64,000 bases of DNA from assembly GCF_013032855.1 (NCBI RefSeq), contig NZ_WQDA01000003.1, positions 372,001 to 436,000 of the forward strand, given 5' to 3'. This DNA comes from Ruegeria arenilitoris. GTDB taxonomy: Bacteria > Pseudomonadota > Alphaproteobacteria > Rhodobacterales > Rhodobacteraceae. The translations under genes and the position numbers were made by a program. Shown one piece after another: positions 19,475 through 27,967 of this stretch (the first letter of the stretch is position 1; each line of letters opens with the position of its first letter). The notes below the pieces were generated by a model. It did not search any database, was not told where the DNA came from, and saw nothing but the letters and a program-made list of their open reading frames with translations.

Positions 19475-19975
19475 TCACTGCAATTGCTTTTCGTTGCACT
19501 CGCGCGCCATTTCCATGGCTTTGTAGGTGCCGGTCAGATCGACGGTGAAGCCAAAGGATTTCTCGGGGAATACCGCCATGACCTTCTGCTTGGCCAGATC
19601 GTCGGCGAATTGCGGGTCGTCCGACAGGACATAGCCGCCGGAATACCCCTTGGTGATGTTGCCCTTCATTCCGGTTGCCTCGCCGACATACAGGTTGTCG
19701 CCCAGCAGGATCGCGACGGCCTCCTTGTCTCCGCGCTTGATGTCGGTCTCTGCCTTGGTAAAGACACCGACATATCCCACGCTGCGGTCTTCGGTCAGAC
19801 CCATCTGCACCACGTTCTCGGCATCATCGACCGCTTCGATCAGGCATGACTTCTTTTCCTTGTCGACAAAGACCTTCCAGCCCTCGACCTCTCCGTAGCG
19901 TTCGAAAGTGTCGGCCCAGGCGCTGCCTGCAATCAATGCCGCCGCGCCGATAGTTAGTGTAAATATCTGTTTCAA
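19475..19975 (-). CDS. Secreted protein of unknown function, TTG start
   Basis: The 166-residue product has a signal peptide (MKQIFTLTIGAAALIAGSAWA) and a small beta-rich domain with two cysteines (SCLIEAV and ARECNEK) that could form a disulfide in the periplasm. It vaguely resembles IalB-type proteins, but I cannot confirm that. AAGGAG is placed 8-9 nt before a TTG in frame. An ATG only 3 nt after the Shine-Dalgarno opens a two-codon frame (ATG TCT TGA) that overlaps the TTG. The gene runs against the flanking cox genes. Confidence 0.75.
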   Translation of the reverse strand: MKQIFTLTIGAAALIAGSAWADTFERYGEVEGWKVFVDKEKKSCLIEAVDDAENVVQMGLTEDRSVGYVGVFTKAETDIKRGDKEAVAILLGDNLYVGEATGMKGNITKGYSGGYVLSDDPQFADDLAKQKVMAVFPEKSFGFTVDLTGTYKAMEMARECNEKQLQ

Positions 19976-20231
19976 GACATTGTCTCCTTTACGAAATCTC
20001 TTGCGTCAATTCGGCCGCAAGTCGGGCCTGCCCGCAGGCTAGTCGGCGGGCGAAAAACAATCAAATGTTTGATTGTCTGTCGCGGACTTCGGCCGAAACC
20101 TGCCTTCTGCGTCACATGAAGAACCAAGTTGGCGGGGTCGGTGTCCGAGATAATCCACCTGAGAACGCGCTCCTTGCTTTTCATCGCGTCAATCCTGCTT
20201 ATGTTGATGCGAACCACCGCGGGAGGGTCCG

Positions 20232-21200
20232 ATGGACAGATTTGACAACAGTCCGGAAACGGCATTGGCGTGGGTTCGCGAAGGTCGCGGCGCGGTTTTG
20301 GCGACGGTCGTTGAAACCTGGGGCAGCGCACCTCGGCGGGTGGGGGCCCAGTTGGTCATTGCCGGTGATGGTCGAATCGAAGGCTCGGTTTCGGGCGGCT
20401 GTGTCGAAGGCGCGGTGATCGTCGAGGCGCTTGAAGCCATCGAAGAAGGCGAAGCGCGCCTGTTGGAATTCGGGGTCAGCGACGAGGATGCCTTTGCCGT
20501 CGGGCTGGCCTGCGGCGGCACGATCCGAGTTCTGGTCGAGCCGGTGGGCTCGGTCCTGCCCGAACCGATGCTGGCCGAACTGGTGGCGGCGCGGGCGCGG
20601 CGCGAGCCCGTGGCCTATGAGGTCAATGTCGAAACCGGCCACCGCGCGCTGCGGCGCAACGCCTATGCGGACCGGCTGCGCATGGATCGCTCGGGGTTCG
20701 AAGAAGATGGTCGGACCTTCGTGGCCGTGCACAACCCGCCGCTGCGGTTGATCGTGGTGGGCGCGGTCCATATCGCGCAGGCGCTGGTCCCGATGGCGCG
20801 GATCGCGGGCTATGACCCGATCATCATCGATCCGCGCGAGGCGTTTGCGTCCAAATCCCGTTTTCCCGGTGAAAAGCTGCTGACCGACTGGCCGGACGAG
20901 GCCGTGGCTAGCATCGGTCTGGATTCGCGCACGGCGATGGTTCTGCTGACCCACGACCCCAAGCTGGATGATCCGGCCCTGCAGGCTGCGCTGGACTCGG
21001 ACGTGTTCTACATCGGCGCGCTTGGGTCGTCGCGCACCCATGCCAAACGGGTGCAGCGGATGACCGAGGCAGGCTTCTCGGCGGAGCAGCTGCAGCGCAT
21101 CCACGGGCCGATCGGTCTGGACATCGGCGCGGCCGGACCGGCCGAGATTGCCGTTGCGATCATCGCGCAGATGACGGCGGTGCTGCGGGGCAAGGCATGA
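20232..21200 (+). CDS. XdhC/CoxI-family molybdenum cofactor chaperone
   Basis: The 322-residue protein has an N-terminal XdhC/CoxI domain (LATVVETWGSAPRRVGAQLV, then SGGCVEGAV with a conserved Cys) and a C-terminal Rossmann domain (LIVVGAVHIAQAL, then LGSSRTHAKR). Family members bind the molybdopterin cofactor and hand it, often after sulfuration, to molybdenum hydroxylases. GGGAGG lies 6 nt before the ATG. The last four bases overlap the next gene's start (ATGA). Position just before coxSLM supports insertion of cofactor into that enzyme. Confidence 0.9.
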   Translation: MDRFDNSPETALAWVREGRGAVLATVVETWGSAPRRVGAQLVIAGDGRIEGSVSGGCVEGAVIVEALEAIEEGEARLLEFGVSDEDAFAVGLACGGTIRVLVEPVGSVLPEPMLAELVAARARREPVAYEVNVETGHRALRRNAYADRLRMDRSGFEEDGRTFVAVHNPPLRLIVVGAVHIAQALVPMARIAGYDPIIIDPREAFASKSRFPGEKLLTDWPDEAVASIGLDSRTAMVLLTHDPKLDDPALQAALDSDVFYIGALGSSRTHAKRVQRMTEAGFSAEQLQRIHGPIGLDIGAAGPAEIAVAIIAQMTAVLRGKA

Positions 21201-22201
21201 AATTCGGCTCGGTGCCGGTTGCGGACGCGAAGGGCGCGATCCTTGCGCATTCGGTCATGGCTGGCATGAAAAAGCTGCGCAAGGGACTGATGCTGGACGA
21301 CACGCATGTCGCCCTGTTGGCCGAGGCGGGCGTGTCCGAGGTGGTCGTCGCGCGGCTGGAACCCGGCGACTGTCACGAGGACGAGGCCGCGCGCCAATTG
21401 GCTGCGGCACTGACCCCGGTTCCGAAGGGAGCCAACTTGCGCGTGACCGAGCCGTTCACCGGCCGCGTCAACCTGATTGCGGATCAAGCTGGTGTTGCCC
21501 TTCTGAACGTTGAGTCTCTGCTGGCGTTCAATCAGGTCAACCCGATGATCACGGTGGCCACCGTTCCTCAGCATCAGCAGATGGGTGCGGGTGGCATGGT
21601 TGCCACGATCAAGGTGATTTCCTACGCGGTGCCGCTGGCGGACGTTCAGCGCGCGGCCGAGCTGGCAAAAGGGGCCATTCGCCTGGCAGCGCCGAAGTTT
21701 GGCAGCGCCGGGTTGGTGGTGACCGACATCCCAGGCGGGCCGCCGAACGACAAGGGCATCGCCGCGATGCGCGGCCGGGTCGAGGCCCTGGGTCTGAGCC
21801 TGGACGACGTGCAGATCGTTCCGCACGCGGTCGACGCTCTGGCGCAGGCAGTGTCCCGGATGAACACCGATATCGTGATGATCCTGACCGGCTCGGCCAC
21901 ATCCGATGTCGAGGACGTGGCCCCGCAGGCCGTTCGGCGCGCGGGTGGGCAGGTGGACCGCTTTGGCATGCCGGTTGATCCGGGCAACCTGTTGTTTCTC
22001 GGAGCTTTGGGCAAGCGGCCGGTCATCGGTTTGCCGGGATGCGCACGTTCGCCCGCGTTGAATGGAGCTGACTGGGTGCTGTCTCGGGTCGCCTGCGGCA
22101 TCCCGACCACCGGAGCCGATATCGCGGCGATGGGCGTCGGTGGTCTGCTCAAGGAAATCCCGACCCGTCCGCAACCTCGGGCCAAACGCAAAGTGACGTA
22201 G
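21197..22201 (+). CDS. MoeA-like molybdopterin-binding domain protein
   Basis: The 334-residue protein has an N-terminal region ending in LLNVESLLAFNQVNP and a MoCF-type molybdopterin-binding domain (LVVTDIPGGPPNDKGIAAM, then MILTGSATSDVEDV, then GLPGCARSPALNG). Many alphaproteobacterial homologues are fused to a C-terminal MobA/MocA-like nucleotidyltransferase. That half is absent here and the protein ends in a basic tail. A role in cofactor maturation for the adjacent hydroxylase is likely. The start overlaps the XdhC stop. Confidence 0.85.
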   Translation: MKFGSVPVADAKGAILAHSVMAGMKKLRKGLMLDDTHVALLAEAGVSEVVVARLEPGDCHEDEAARQLAAALTPVPKGANLRVTEPFTGRVNLIADQAGVALLNVESLLAFNQVNPMITVATVPQHQQMGAGGMVATIKVISYAVPLADVQRAAELAKGAIRLAAPKFGSAGLVVTDIPGGPPNDKGIAAMRGRVEALGLSLDDVQIVPHAVDALAQAVSRMNTDIVMILTGSATSDVEDVAPQAVRRAGGQVDRFGMPVDPGNLLFLGALGKRPVIGLPGCARSPALNGADWVLSRVACGIPTTGADIAAMGVGGLLKEIPTRPQPRAKRKVT

Positions 22202-22349
22202 CGGCAGTTTCGCCCCGCTGGCGACCTGCAATACATGTTGGCAGTTGGCTCCCAAGCGACGGGTTGGAAACGGCCAAGTTTTTTGTTCTCAAACGACTTT
22301 TCCCGTGTTTAACTCGGGCCAAGGATAAATACGAAAATGGGAGGAACTT

Positions 22350-22835
22350 ATGACACAGGTCTCAATGACCGTGAACGGAAAGACCGTGAGCGGTGATGTC
22401 GAAGGCCGGACACTGCTGTCCAGTTTTCTGCGCGATCACCTGTCGCTGACCGGTACCCATGTGGGCTGTGACACGGCCCAGTGCGGCGCCTGCGTGGTTC
22501 ACGTGAACGGCGAGGCGGTGAAGTCCTGCAACATGCTGGCGCTCGAGGCGGATGGAGCAGAGGTCGGCACCATCGAAGGGCAGGCCAACCCGGACGGATC
22601 GCTGAACGTGATCCAGCAGGCGTTTCAGGATCATCACGGCCTGCAATGCGGTTTCTGCACGCCCGGCATGGTGATGTCGGCGGCAGCCCTGCTGAAGGAG
22701 AACCCGCGCCCGACCGAGGCTGAAATCCGCAAATACCTGGAAGGCAACCTGTGCCGGTGCACCGGGTACCACAACATCGTCAAGGCGATCATGGCCGCGT
22801 CCGGCCAAGACGTCAGCCACATCGCCGCCGAGTGA
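22350..22835 (+). CDS. coxS: Form II CO dehydrogenase-like small subunit, 2x[2Fe-2S]
   Basis: The 161-residue iron-sulfur subunit has a plant-type ferredoxin motif [16 protein letters not shown] (residues about 41-56) and a second cluster domain with CGFCTPGM and CRCTGY. These clusters carry electrons from the molybdenum site to FAD. GGGAGGA precedes the ATG. Gene order S-L-M is that of form II (BMS-type) enzymes, whereas form I operons are M-S-L. Confidence 0.95.
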   Translation: MTQVSMTVNGKTVSGDVEGRTLLSSFLRDHLSLTGTHVGCDTAQCGACVVHVNGEAVKSCNMLALEADGAEVGTIEGQANPDGSLNVIQQAFQDHHGLQCGFCTPGMVMSAAALLKENPRPTEAEIRKYLEGNLCRCTGYHNIVKAIMAASGQDVSHIAAE

Positions 22836-22916
22836 TGCCGCTGCGGGCGTGACTGAGAACGCCCGTGGGATGACTGGGATGCACGCAAGCATCCGTTTAT
22901 GGGAGGAGAACAAGCT

Positions 22917-25277
22917 ATGCCCAAAGACAGTGGCATCGGAGCCAGTTCCAAGCGCCGCGAGGACGTGCGCTTTTTGACCGGAGCGGGCAATTACACCGAC
23001 GACATCAACGTACGTGGTCAGGCCTATGTGTATTTCCTGCGATCCGACATCGCGCATGGCCGGATCAAAAGCATCGACACGTCCGCCGCCGAGTCCATGC
23101 CCGGCGTGGTCCGGGTGTTTACCGGCAAGGATTTCGAAGGCGTGGGCGGCATGCCCTGCGGCTGGGAGGTGACCGACAAGCACGGCGCGCCCATGCAGGA
23201 ACCGCCGCACCCGATCCTGGCGCAAGGCAAAGTGCGCCATGTGGGCGACCCGATCGCGGCCGTCGTGGCCGACAGTCTTGAGCAGGCCCGTGACGCGGCC
23301 GAGGCGATCGACGTGGATATCGAGGAACTGCCCGCGGTTCTGGACATGAAAGCCGCCGCCGAAGAGGGCGCGCCGCTGGTCCATGACGATCTGAAGAACA
23401 ACATCTGCTATGACTGGCAGTTGGGCGAGGCCGACGATGCCAAGGTGAACGAGGTGTTCGCCAATGCGGCGCATGTCACCACCTTGGAACTGGTGAACAA
23501 CCGTCTGGTCGCCAACCCGATGGAACCGCGCGTGGCCGTGGCGGAATACAGCCGGGGCACGGATGAATACACGCTCTATACCACCTCGCAGAACCCGCAT
23601 GTGATCCGGCTGCTGATGTGTGCCTTCGTGCTGGGCCTGCCCGAGCACAAGGTCCGCGTCGTGGCGCCGGATGTGGGTGGGGGTTTCGGCACCAAGATCT
23701 TCCACTACGCGGAAGAGGCGTTCTGTACCTTCGCCGCCAAGGCCTGCAACCGTCCGGTCAAGTGGACGGCCAGCCGGTCCGAGGCGTTCATGTCGGATGC
23801 ACAGGGCCGCGACCATGTCAGCAAGATCGAACTGGCGCTGGATGCTGACAACAATTTCGTCGGGCTGCGCACCCACACCTATGCCAATCTGGGCGCGTAT
23901 CTGTCGACGTTTTCCAGTTCGGTGCCAACCTGGCTGCACGGGACGCTGATGGCGGGCAACTACAAGACGCCGGTCATTCAGGTGAACGTGCGGGCCATGT
24001 TCACCAACACCGTGCCGGTTGATGCCTATCGCGGTGCAGGCCGCCCCGAGGCGACCTATCAGCTGGAGCGCGTGATCGACAAAGCCGCGCGCGAGCTGGG
24101 CGTCGATCCGGTAGCGCTGCGTCGGCGGAACTTCATCACGCAGTTCCCCTATGACACGCCGGTGGCGCTGACCTATGACACGGGCGACTACAACGGCACC
24201 ATGGACAAGCTGGAGCAGGCCGCCGATTTCGCCGGCTTCCCGGCGCGTCGCGCCGAAAGCGAGGCGCGGGGCAAGCTGCGCGGCCTGGGCGTGAACTGCT
24301 ATATCGAGGCCTGCGGCATCGCGCCCTCGAACATCGTAGGCATGCTGGGGGCGCGTGCGGGTCTCTATGACGCGGCGACCGTGCGGGTGAATGCCACCGG
24401 TTCGATTAGCGTCATGGTCGGGGCCCACAGCCACGGGCAGGGGCACGAGACCGCCTTTCCGCAGGTCGTGGCCGACATGATTGGTATCGACGAGTCGATG
24501 GTCGAGATCGTGCACGGTGATACCTCGAAGATCCCGTTCGGCATGGGCACCTATGGGTCGCGCTCGCTGGCGGTCTGTGGATCGGCCATGGTCAAGGCGA
24601 CCGAGAAGGTGATCGACAAGGCCAAGAAGATCGCGGCGCATCTGCTGGAGGCCTCGGAGGCCGATATCGAGTTGAAGGATGGCCAGTTCACCGTGGCCGG
24701 CACCGACAAGTCGGTGGCCTGGGGGGATGTGACCCTGACGGCCTATGTGCCGCACAACTTCCCGCTGGAGGTCGAGCCGGGCCTGGAGGAGACTGCGTTC
24801 TATGATCCGGCCAACTTCACCTTCCCGGCAGGCGCCTATGCCTGCGAAGTCGAGGTTGACCCCGAGACCGGGCAGGTGACCATCGAACGGTTCACCGCGG
24901 CCGATGATTTCGGCAACATCATCAACCCGATGATCGTTGACGGCCAGGTGCATGGCGGCATCGGGCAGGGCATCGGTCAGGCCTTGCTTGAGAACTGCGT
25001 CTATGACGAAAACGGTCAACTGCTGAGCGCTTCCTTCATGGACTATGCCATGCCGCGGGCCGATGACGTGCCGTTCTATACCGTCGATCATTCCAGCCAG
25101 ACGCCATGCACGCACAACCCGTTGGGCGTGAAGGGCTGCGGCGAGGCCGGGGCGATTGGATCGCCGCCTGCGGTGGTCAATGCCGTGATCGATGCCCTGA
25201 ACTCGGGTGGCAAGGCGGTGGACCACATCGACATGCCGGTCAGCCCGTCGCGTGTTTGGGCGGCGATGAACAGCTGA
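22917..25277 (+). CDS. coxL: Form II CO dehydrogenase-like large (Mo) subunit
   Basis: The 786-residue molybdopterin-cytosine-dinucleotide hydroxylase subunit carries AYRGAGR at residues 370-376. This is the form II signature, and the Cu-binding AYXCSFR loop of true form I CO dehydrogenases is absent. The C-terminal [13 protein letters not shown] contains the catalytic Glu. The longest frame starts 18 nt earlier, but that ATG is part of the GGGAGGAG ribosome site, so I take the second ATG. Known family data say form II alone often does not support CO oxidation, so the substrate may be another small molecule. Confidence 0.95.
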   Translation: MPKDSGIGASSKRREDVRFLTGAGNYTDDINVRGQAYVYFLRSDIAHGRIKSIDTSAAESMPGVVRVFTGKDFEGVGGMPCGWEVTDKHGAPMQEPPHPILAQGKVRHVGDPIAAVVADSLEQARDAAEAIDVDIEELPAVLDMKAAAEEGAPLVHDDLKNNICYDWQLGEADDAKVNEVFANAAHVTTLELVNNRLVANPMEPRVAVAEYSRGTDEYTLYTTSQNPHVIRLLMCAFVLGLPEHKVRVVAPDVGGGFGTKIFHYAEEAFCTFAAKACNRPVKWTASRSEAFMSDAQGRDHVSKIELALDADNNFVGLRTHTYANLGAYLSTFSSSVPTWLHGTLMAGNYKTPVIQVNVRAMFTNTVPVDAYRGAGRPEATYQLERVIDKAARELGVDPVALRRRNFITQFPYDTPVALTYDTGDYNGTMDKLEQAADFAGFPARRAESEARGKLRGLGVNCYIEACGIAPSNIVGMLGARAGLYDAATVRVNATGSISVMVGAHSHGQGHETAFPQVVADMIGIDESMVEIVHGDTSKIPFGMGTYGSRSLAVCGSAMVKATEKVIDKAKKIAAHLLEASEADIELKDGQFTVAGTDKSVAWGDVTLTAYVPHNFPLEVEPGLEETAFYDPANFTFPAGAYACEVEVDPETGQVTIERFTAADDFGNIINPMIVDGQVHGGIGQGIGQALLENCVYDENGQLLSASFMDYAMPRADDVPFYTVDHSSQTPCTHNPLGVKGCGEAGAIGSPPAVVNAVIDALNSGGKAVDHIDMPVSPSRVWAAMNS

Positions 25278-25377
25278 GTGGAGAGGTTGGTGTGCGAGGG
25301 GTCAGCCCTTCGCGCTCCCTGGTCAATCAAATGCCAGATGAAGGGCGGTTCTGCGCCTTTCGGAAAGGAAAAGCGAA

Positions 25378-26169
25378 ATGTACAATTTCGAGTTCAAGAA
25401 CCCCTCGACCATTGCTGATGCGGTTGCCGCGTTGGCGGGAGAGGATGCACAGGCGTTGGGGGGCGGTCAGACCCTGATCCCGACGATGAAGCAAAGACTG
25501 GCCTCACCCGCGACGCTGGTGAGCCTGGGTGCCATTCCCGAGTTGAAGGGCGTCTGCATCGAAGATGATGGGTCGATTTCGATTGGAGCTGCGACCACGC
25601 ATGCCACGGTAGCGGCAGAAGTTGCGGGCAAGTATCCCGCGCTGGCTGATCTGGCGGGGCATATCGGTGATCCTGCCGTTCGCAATAGGGGCACGATAGG
25701 TGGGTCCTTGGCCAATAACGATCCAGCGGCCTGTTACCCTGCCGCTGCATTGGGGTCAGGCGCGACCATTCGTACAAATGCGCGCGAAATCGCTGCGGAT
25801 GACTTCTTTCAGGGCATGTTCACGACAGCGCTGGACGAGGGCGAGCTGATAACGACGGTCCGGTTCCCGGTACCGCAGGCAGCAAGCTACCAGAAGTTTT
25901 TGCAGCCTGCCTCGCGCTTTGCGCTGGTGGGTGTTTTCCTTGCCCGCTTCGCGGACGGGGTGCGCGTTGCCGTGACCGGAGCCAGCGAAGACGGCGTGTT
26001 CCGTTGGAGCGAAGCCGAGCAGGCGCTGAGCAAGGAATTCCGGCCCGATGCCCTTATGGATCTTCGGGTCAACCCGATGAACATGATCGGAGATCTGCAC
26101 GGCAGCAAAGACTACCGCGCGCACTTGGTGGGTGTCATGACCCGGCGGGCGGTTCAAGCCTGCATGTAA
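25378..26169 (+). CDS. coxM: Form II CO dehydrogenase-like medium (FAD) subunit
   Basis: The 263-residue flavoprotein has the FAD-binding GGGQTLIPTMKQRL segment near residue 27 and the second motif GTIGGSLANNDPAACYPAA near residue 105, both typical of the CO dehydrogenase/xanthine dehydrogenase FAD subunit. It accepts electrons from the small subunit and passes them to the quinone pool or another acceptor. GGAAAGGA precedes the ATG. It is the last gene of the S-L-M transcript, followed by a strong terminator. Confidence 0.95.
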   Translation: MYNFEFKNPSTIADAVAALAGEDAQALGGGQTLIPTMKQRLASPATLVSLGAIPELKGVCIEDDGSISIGAATTHATVAAEVAGKYPALADLAGHIGDPAVRNRGTIGGSLANNDPAACYPAAALGSGATIRTNAREIAADDFFQGMFTTALDEGELITTVRFPVPQAASYQKFLQPASRFALVGVFLARFADGVRVAVTGASEDGVFRWSEAEQALSKEFRPDALMDLRVNPMNMIGDLHGSKDYRAHLVGVMTRRAVQACM

Positions 26170-26191
26170 CGCGGTCGCGGTGACTGCTTTG

Positions 26192-26227
26192 GGCCCCGGA
26201 CGTGTTCCGGGGCCTATTTCTTTTTCG
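26192..26227 (+). terminator. Rho-independent terminator after coxM
   Basis: GGCCCCGGA pairs with TCCGGGGCC over a short loop and is followed by TATTTCTTTTTC. It also touches the stop codon of the convergent RpiR gene. Confidence 0.85.
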
Positions 26228-27116
26228 CGACACGCGGAAGCCTTTTGGGCTGCCAGTAGGCTCCGGCATCCTCGCGCGCTTTCTGATAGTCCTGAACCCG
26301 GTGATAAGCCGCGTCGCCCTTGACTGCGAAAAGGTGGCTTAGAAGAACCTCGAGAACGGCCATCGCTCCGGAGAAGCTGGAGAACTGATGCTGTGATCGG
26401 GTGCTGACGGTCAAGGTCACGTCCGCCTCGACGCCTGGGGCAATGACATCGCTGTCGGCCAGCAGAACAACACGCATACCCTTTTCCCGGGCAGACCGGA
26501 TGGCACGTATCGTGTCGGCCGAATAGGGATGAACGGTGATCGCGAACAGGCAGTCGGTTTCGCCCGCGCTCAGAAGATCGTCGATGGCCGATCCCATATG
26601 CCTTGGGATCAACTGCATTCCCGGGTGGGCCATACGTCCGGCGTAGTGGAAGTAATAGGCCAAGGCATAGCTTGCGCGGGTTGCGGTGACCAAGCACTGG
26701 GGAGCATCTGACATCAGGGTGACTGCGGATCTGACCTTGACCGGATCCAGCTGGCGTAACGAACGTGACACTACGTTCACTTCGTTGCGGGCATAACTGG
26801 CCTGTGCCGACGCAAAGGCATCGCCGGCATTCAACTGGGTCAGCCAATCCCGGCTGAGGCGGTCTTCGCTGTCTGTCACAAGATTCCTGCGGAAAGGGCG
26901 GCGAAAGGCTTCGAAGCCATCAAAACCAAGATGTTGTGCCAGACGAACGATCACGTTTGTGCTGACGCCGATCTTTTCGGCAGACACGCGGATGGAGTCG
27001 ATTCCGAAATCGCCCGGATGGTCGATGATGTATTTTGTTGCGGCCTGCAATTGGGCCGGCAATTGGTCGATCTCTCGGCGCAGCCGATCCATCAGGTGGT
27101 GAGTTGAGGGTGTCAT
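26214..27116 (-). CDS. RpiR-family transcriptional regulator
   Basis: The 300-residue regulator has an N-terminal RpiR helix-turn-helix (DSIRVSAEKIGVSTNVIVRLAQ, about residues 40-61) and a C-terminal SIS domain (ITVHPYSADTIRAIRSAREK) that normally senses a phosphosugar or another small metabolite. The ATG of MTPSTHHLMDRLR is chosen because the longer frame runs into the divergent gene. It is divergent from the BKACE/aminotransferase operon and probably controls it through the palindrome between them. Confidence 0.88.
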   Translation of the reverse strand: MTPSTHHLMDRLRREIDQLPAQLQAATKYIIDHPGDFGIDSIRVSAEKIGVSTNVIVRLAQHLGFDGFEAFRRPFRRNLVTDSEDRLSRDWLTQLNAGDAFASAQASYARNEVNVVSRSLRQLDPVKVRSAVTLMSDAPQCLVTATRASYALAYYFHYAGRMAHPGMQLIPRHMGSAIDDLLSAGETDCLFAITVHPYSADTIRAIRSAREKGMRVVLLADSDVIAPGVEADVTLTVSTRSQHQFSSFSGAMAVLEVLLSHLFAVKGDAAYHRVQDYQKAREDAGAYWQPKRLPRVAKKK

Positions 27117-27125
27117 GATGGGAGA

Positions 27126-27139
27126 AAAACAAATGTTTT
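27126..27139. promoter_or_regulatory. Palindrome in the RpiR/BKACE divergent region
   Basis: AAAACA-AA-TGTTTT is a perfect inverted repeat just upstream of the RpiR gene. A related half (GAAAAACAT) recurs 26 bp further on. It is a candidate RpiR operator, since the SIS-type regulators bind such AT-rich palindromes. Confidence 0.4.
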
Positions 27140-27204
27140 GAACAATACAAGAGAAAAACATCCTCACACGAGCTAAGCACGCAAGAAACCGATAGGATGA
27201 TTCA

Positions 27205-27966
27205 ATGTCTGACACACAGGCCTCGTCGCTTCCGTATGTTTTGGTCGCACCGAACGGTGCGCGACGCAGTCATGCGGATCACCCTGCCTTGCCGGTTTCG
27301 ACCGGTGAGATTGTGGAGACGGCCGTTGCCTGCCACGCGGCCGGGGCAAACGGGTTGCACCTGCATGTCAGGGATGGGCATGGCGCGCATTCTCTGGATG
27401 CAGGGCGCTATCGGGAGGCTATGGCCGAGCTTGCCGGAACCGTGCCCACTATGGATGTTCAGATCACGACCGAGGCCGCCGGTATCTACGACGTTTCTGC
27501 GCAGTTGGAGTGCCTGCAGCAGGTGGCCCCGAAATGGGCCTCGATCTCGGTTCGGGAAATTGCGCGCGCGCCCGATCTGGCCCCGCGGGTCTATGCGCTG
27601 TGTGCGGAACAGGGAACTCGGGTGCAGCATATCCTCTACGGATCGACGGATGCGGATCTGCTGGAGCGATGGCAGTCGGATGGGATCGTGCGGCGCGAGC
27701 AGGAAGACCGCTTGCTGGTGCTGGGACGCTACGCCACCGGGCAGGAATCCGAACCGGCGGACCTCGAGGCCTTTCCCGCTGCTCGTACGCCTTGGATGGT
27801 TTGTGCTTTCGGGCGTCTGGAACACGCCTGTCTGGCGGCTGCGGCCGCTCGTGGCGGCGATGTCAGGGTCGGTTTTGAGAACAGCCTGACGAACTCGGAT
27901 GGAACCCGATGGACGGACAACGCGACCTCGGTCGCGGCGTTGATCGCTTTGCTGAAAGGGAAATGA
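27205..27966 (+). CDS. BKACE-family (DUF849) beta-keto acid cleavage enzyme
   Basis: The 253-residue protein matches the beta-keto acid cleavage family, whose members condense a beta-keto acid with acetyl-CoA to give acetoacetate and a new acyl-CoA. The N-terminal VAPNGARRS and the metal motif LHLHVRDGHG (HxH near residues 49-51) are present. It is somewhat shorter than the roughly 270-310 residues of studied members. The specific keto acid cannot be predicted. It is followed after one base by the aminotransferase, so the two act in one pathway. Confidence 0.88.
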   Translation: MSDTQASSLPYVLVAPNGARRSHADHPALPVSTGEIVETAVACHAAGANGLHLHVRDGHGAHSLDAGRYREAMAELAGTVPTMDVQITTEAAGIYDVSAQLECLQQVAPKWASISVREIARAPDLAPRVYALCAEQGTRVQHILYGSTDADLLERWQSDGIVRREQEDRLLVLGRYATGQESEPADLEAFPAARTPWMVCAFGRLEHACLAAAAARGGDVRVGFENSLTNSDGTRWTDNATSVAALIALLKGK

Positions 27967-27967
27967 T

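Noticed and set aside
22362..25226. A 954-codon open frame antisense to coxS/coxL
   Set aside because: It is a GC-skew shadow: the opposite strand encodes complete cofactor-binding subunits with conserved motifs, and this frame has none.
26126..26227. Second terminator or small RNA after coxM
   Set aside because: Only one hairpin with a U-tract is present and it explains both convergent genes.
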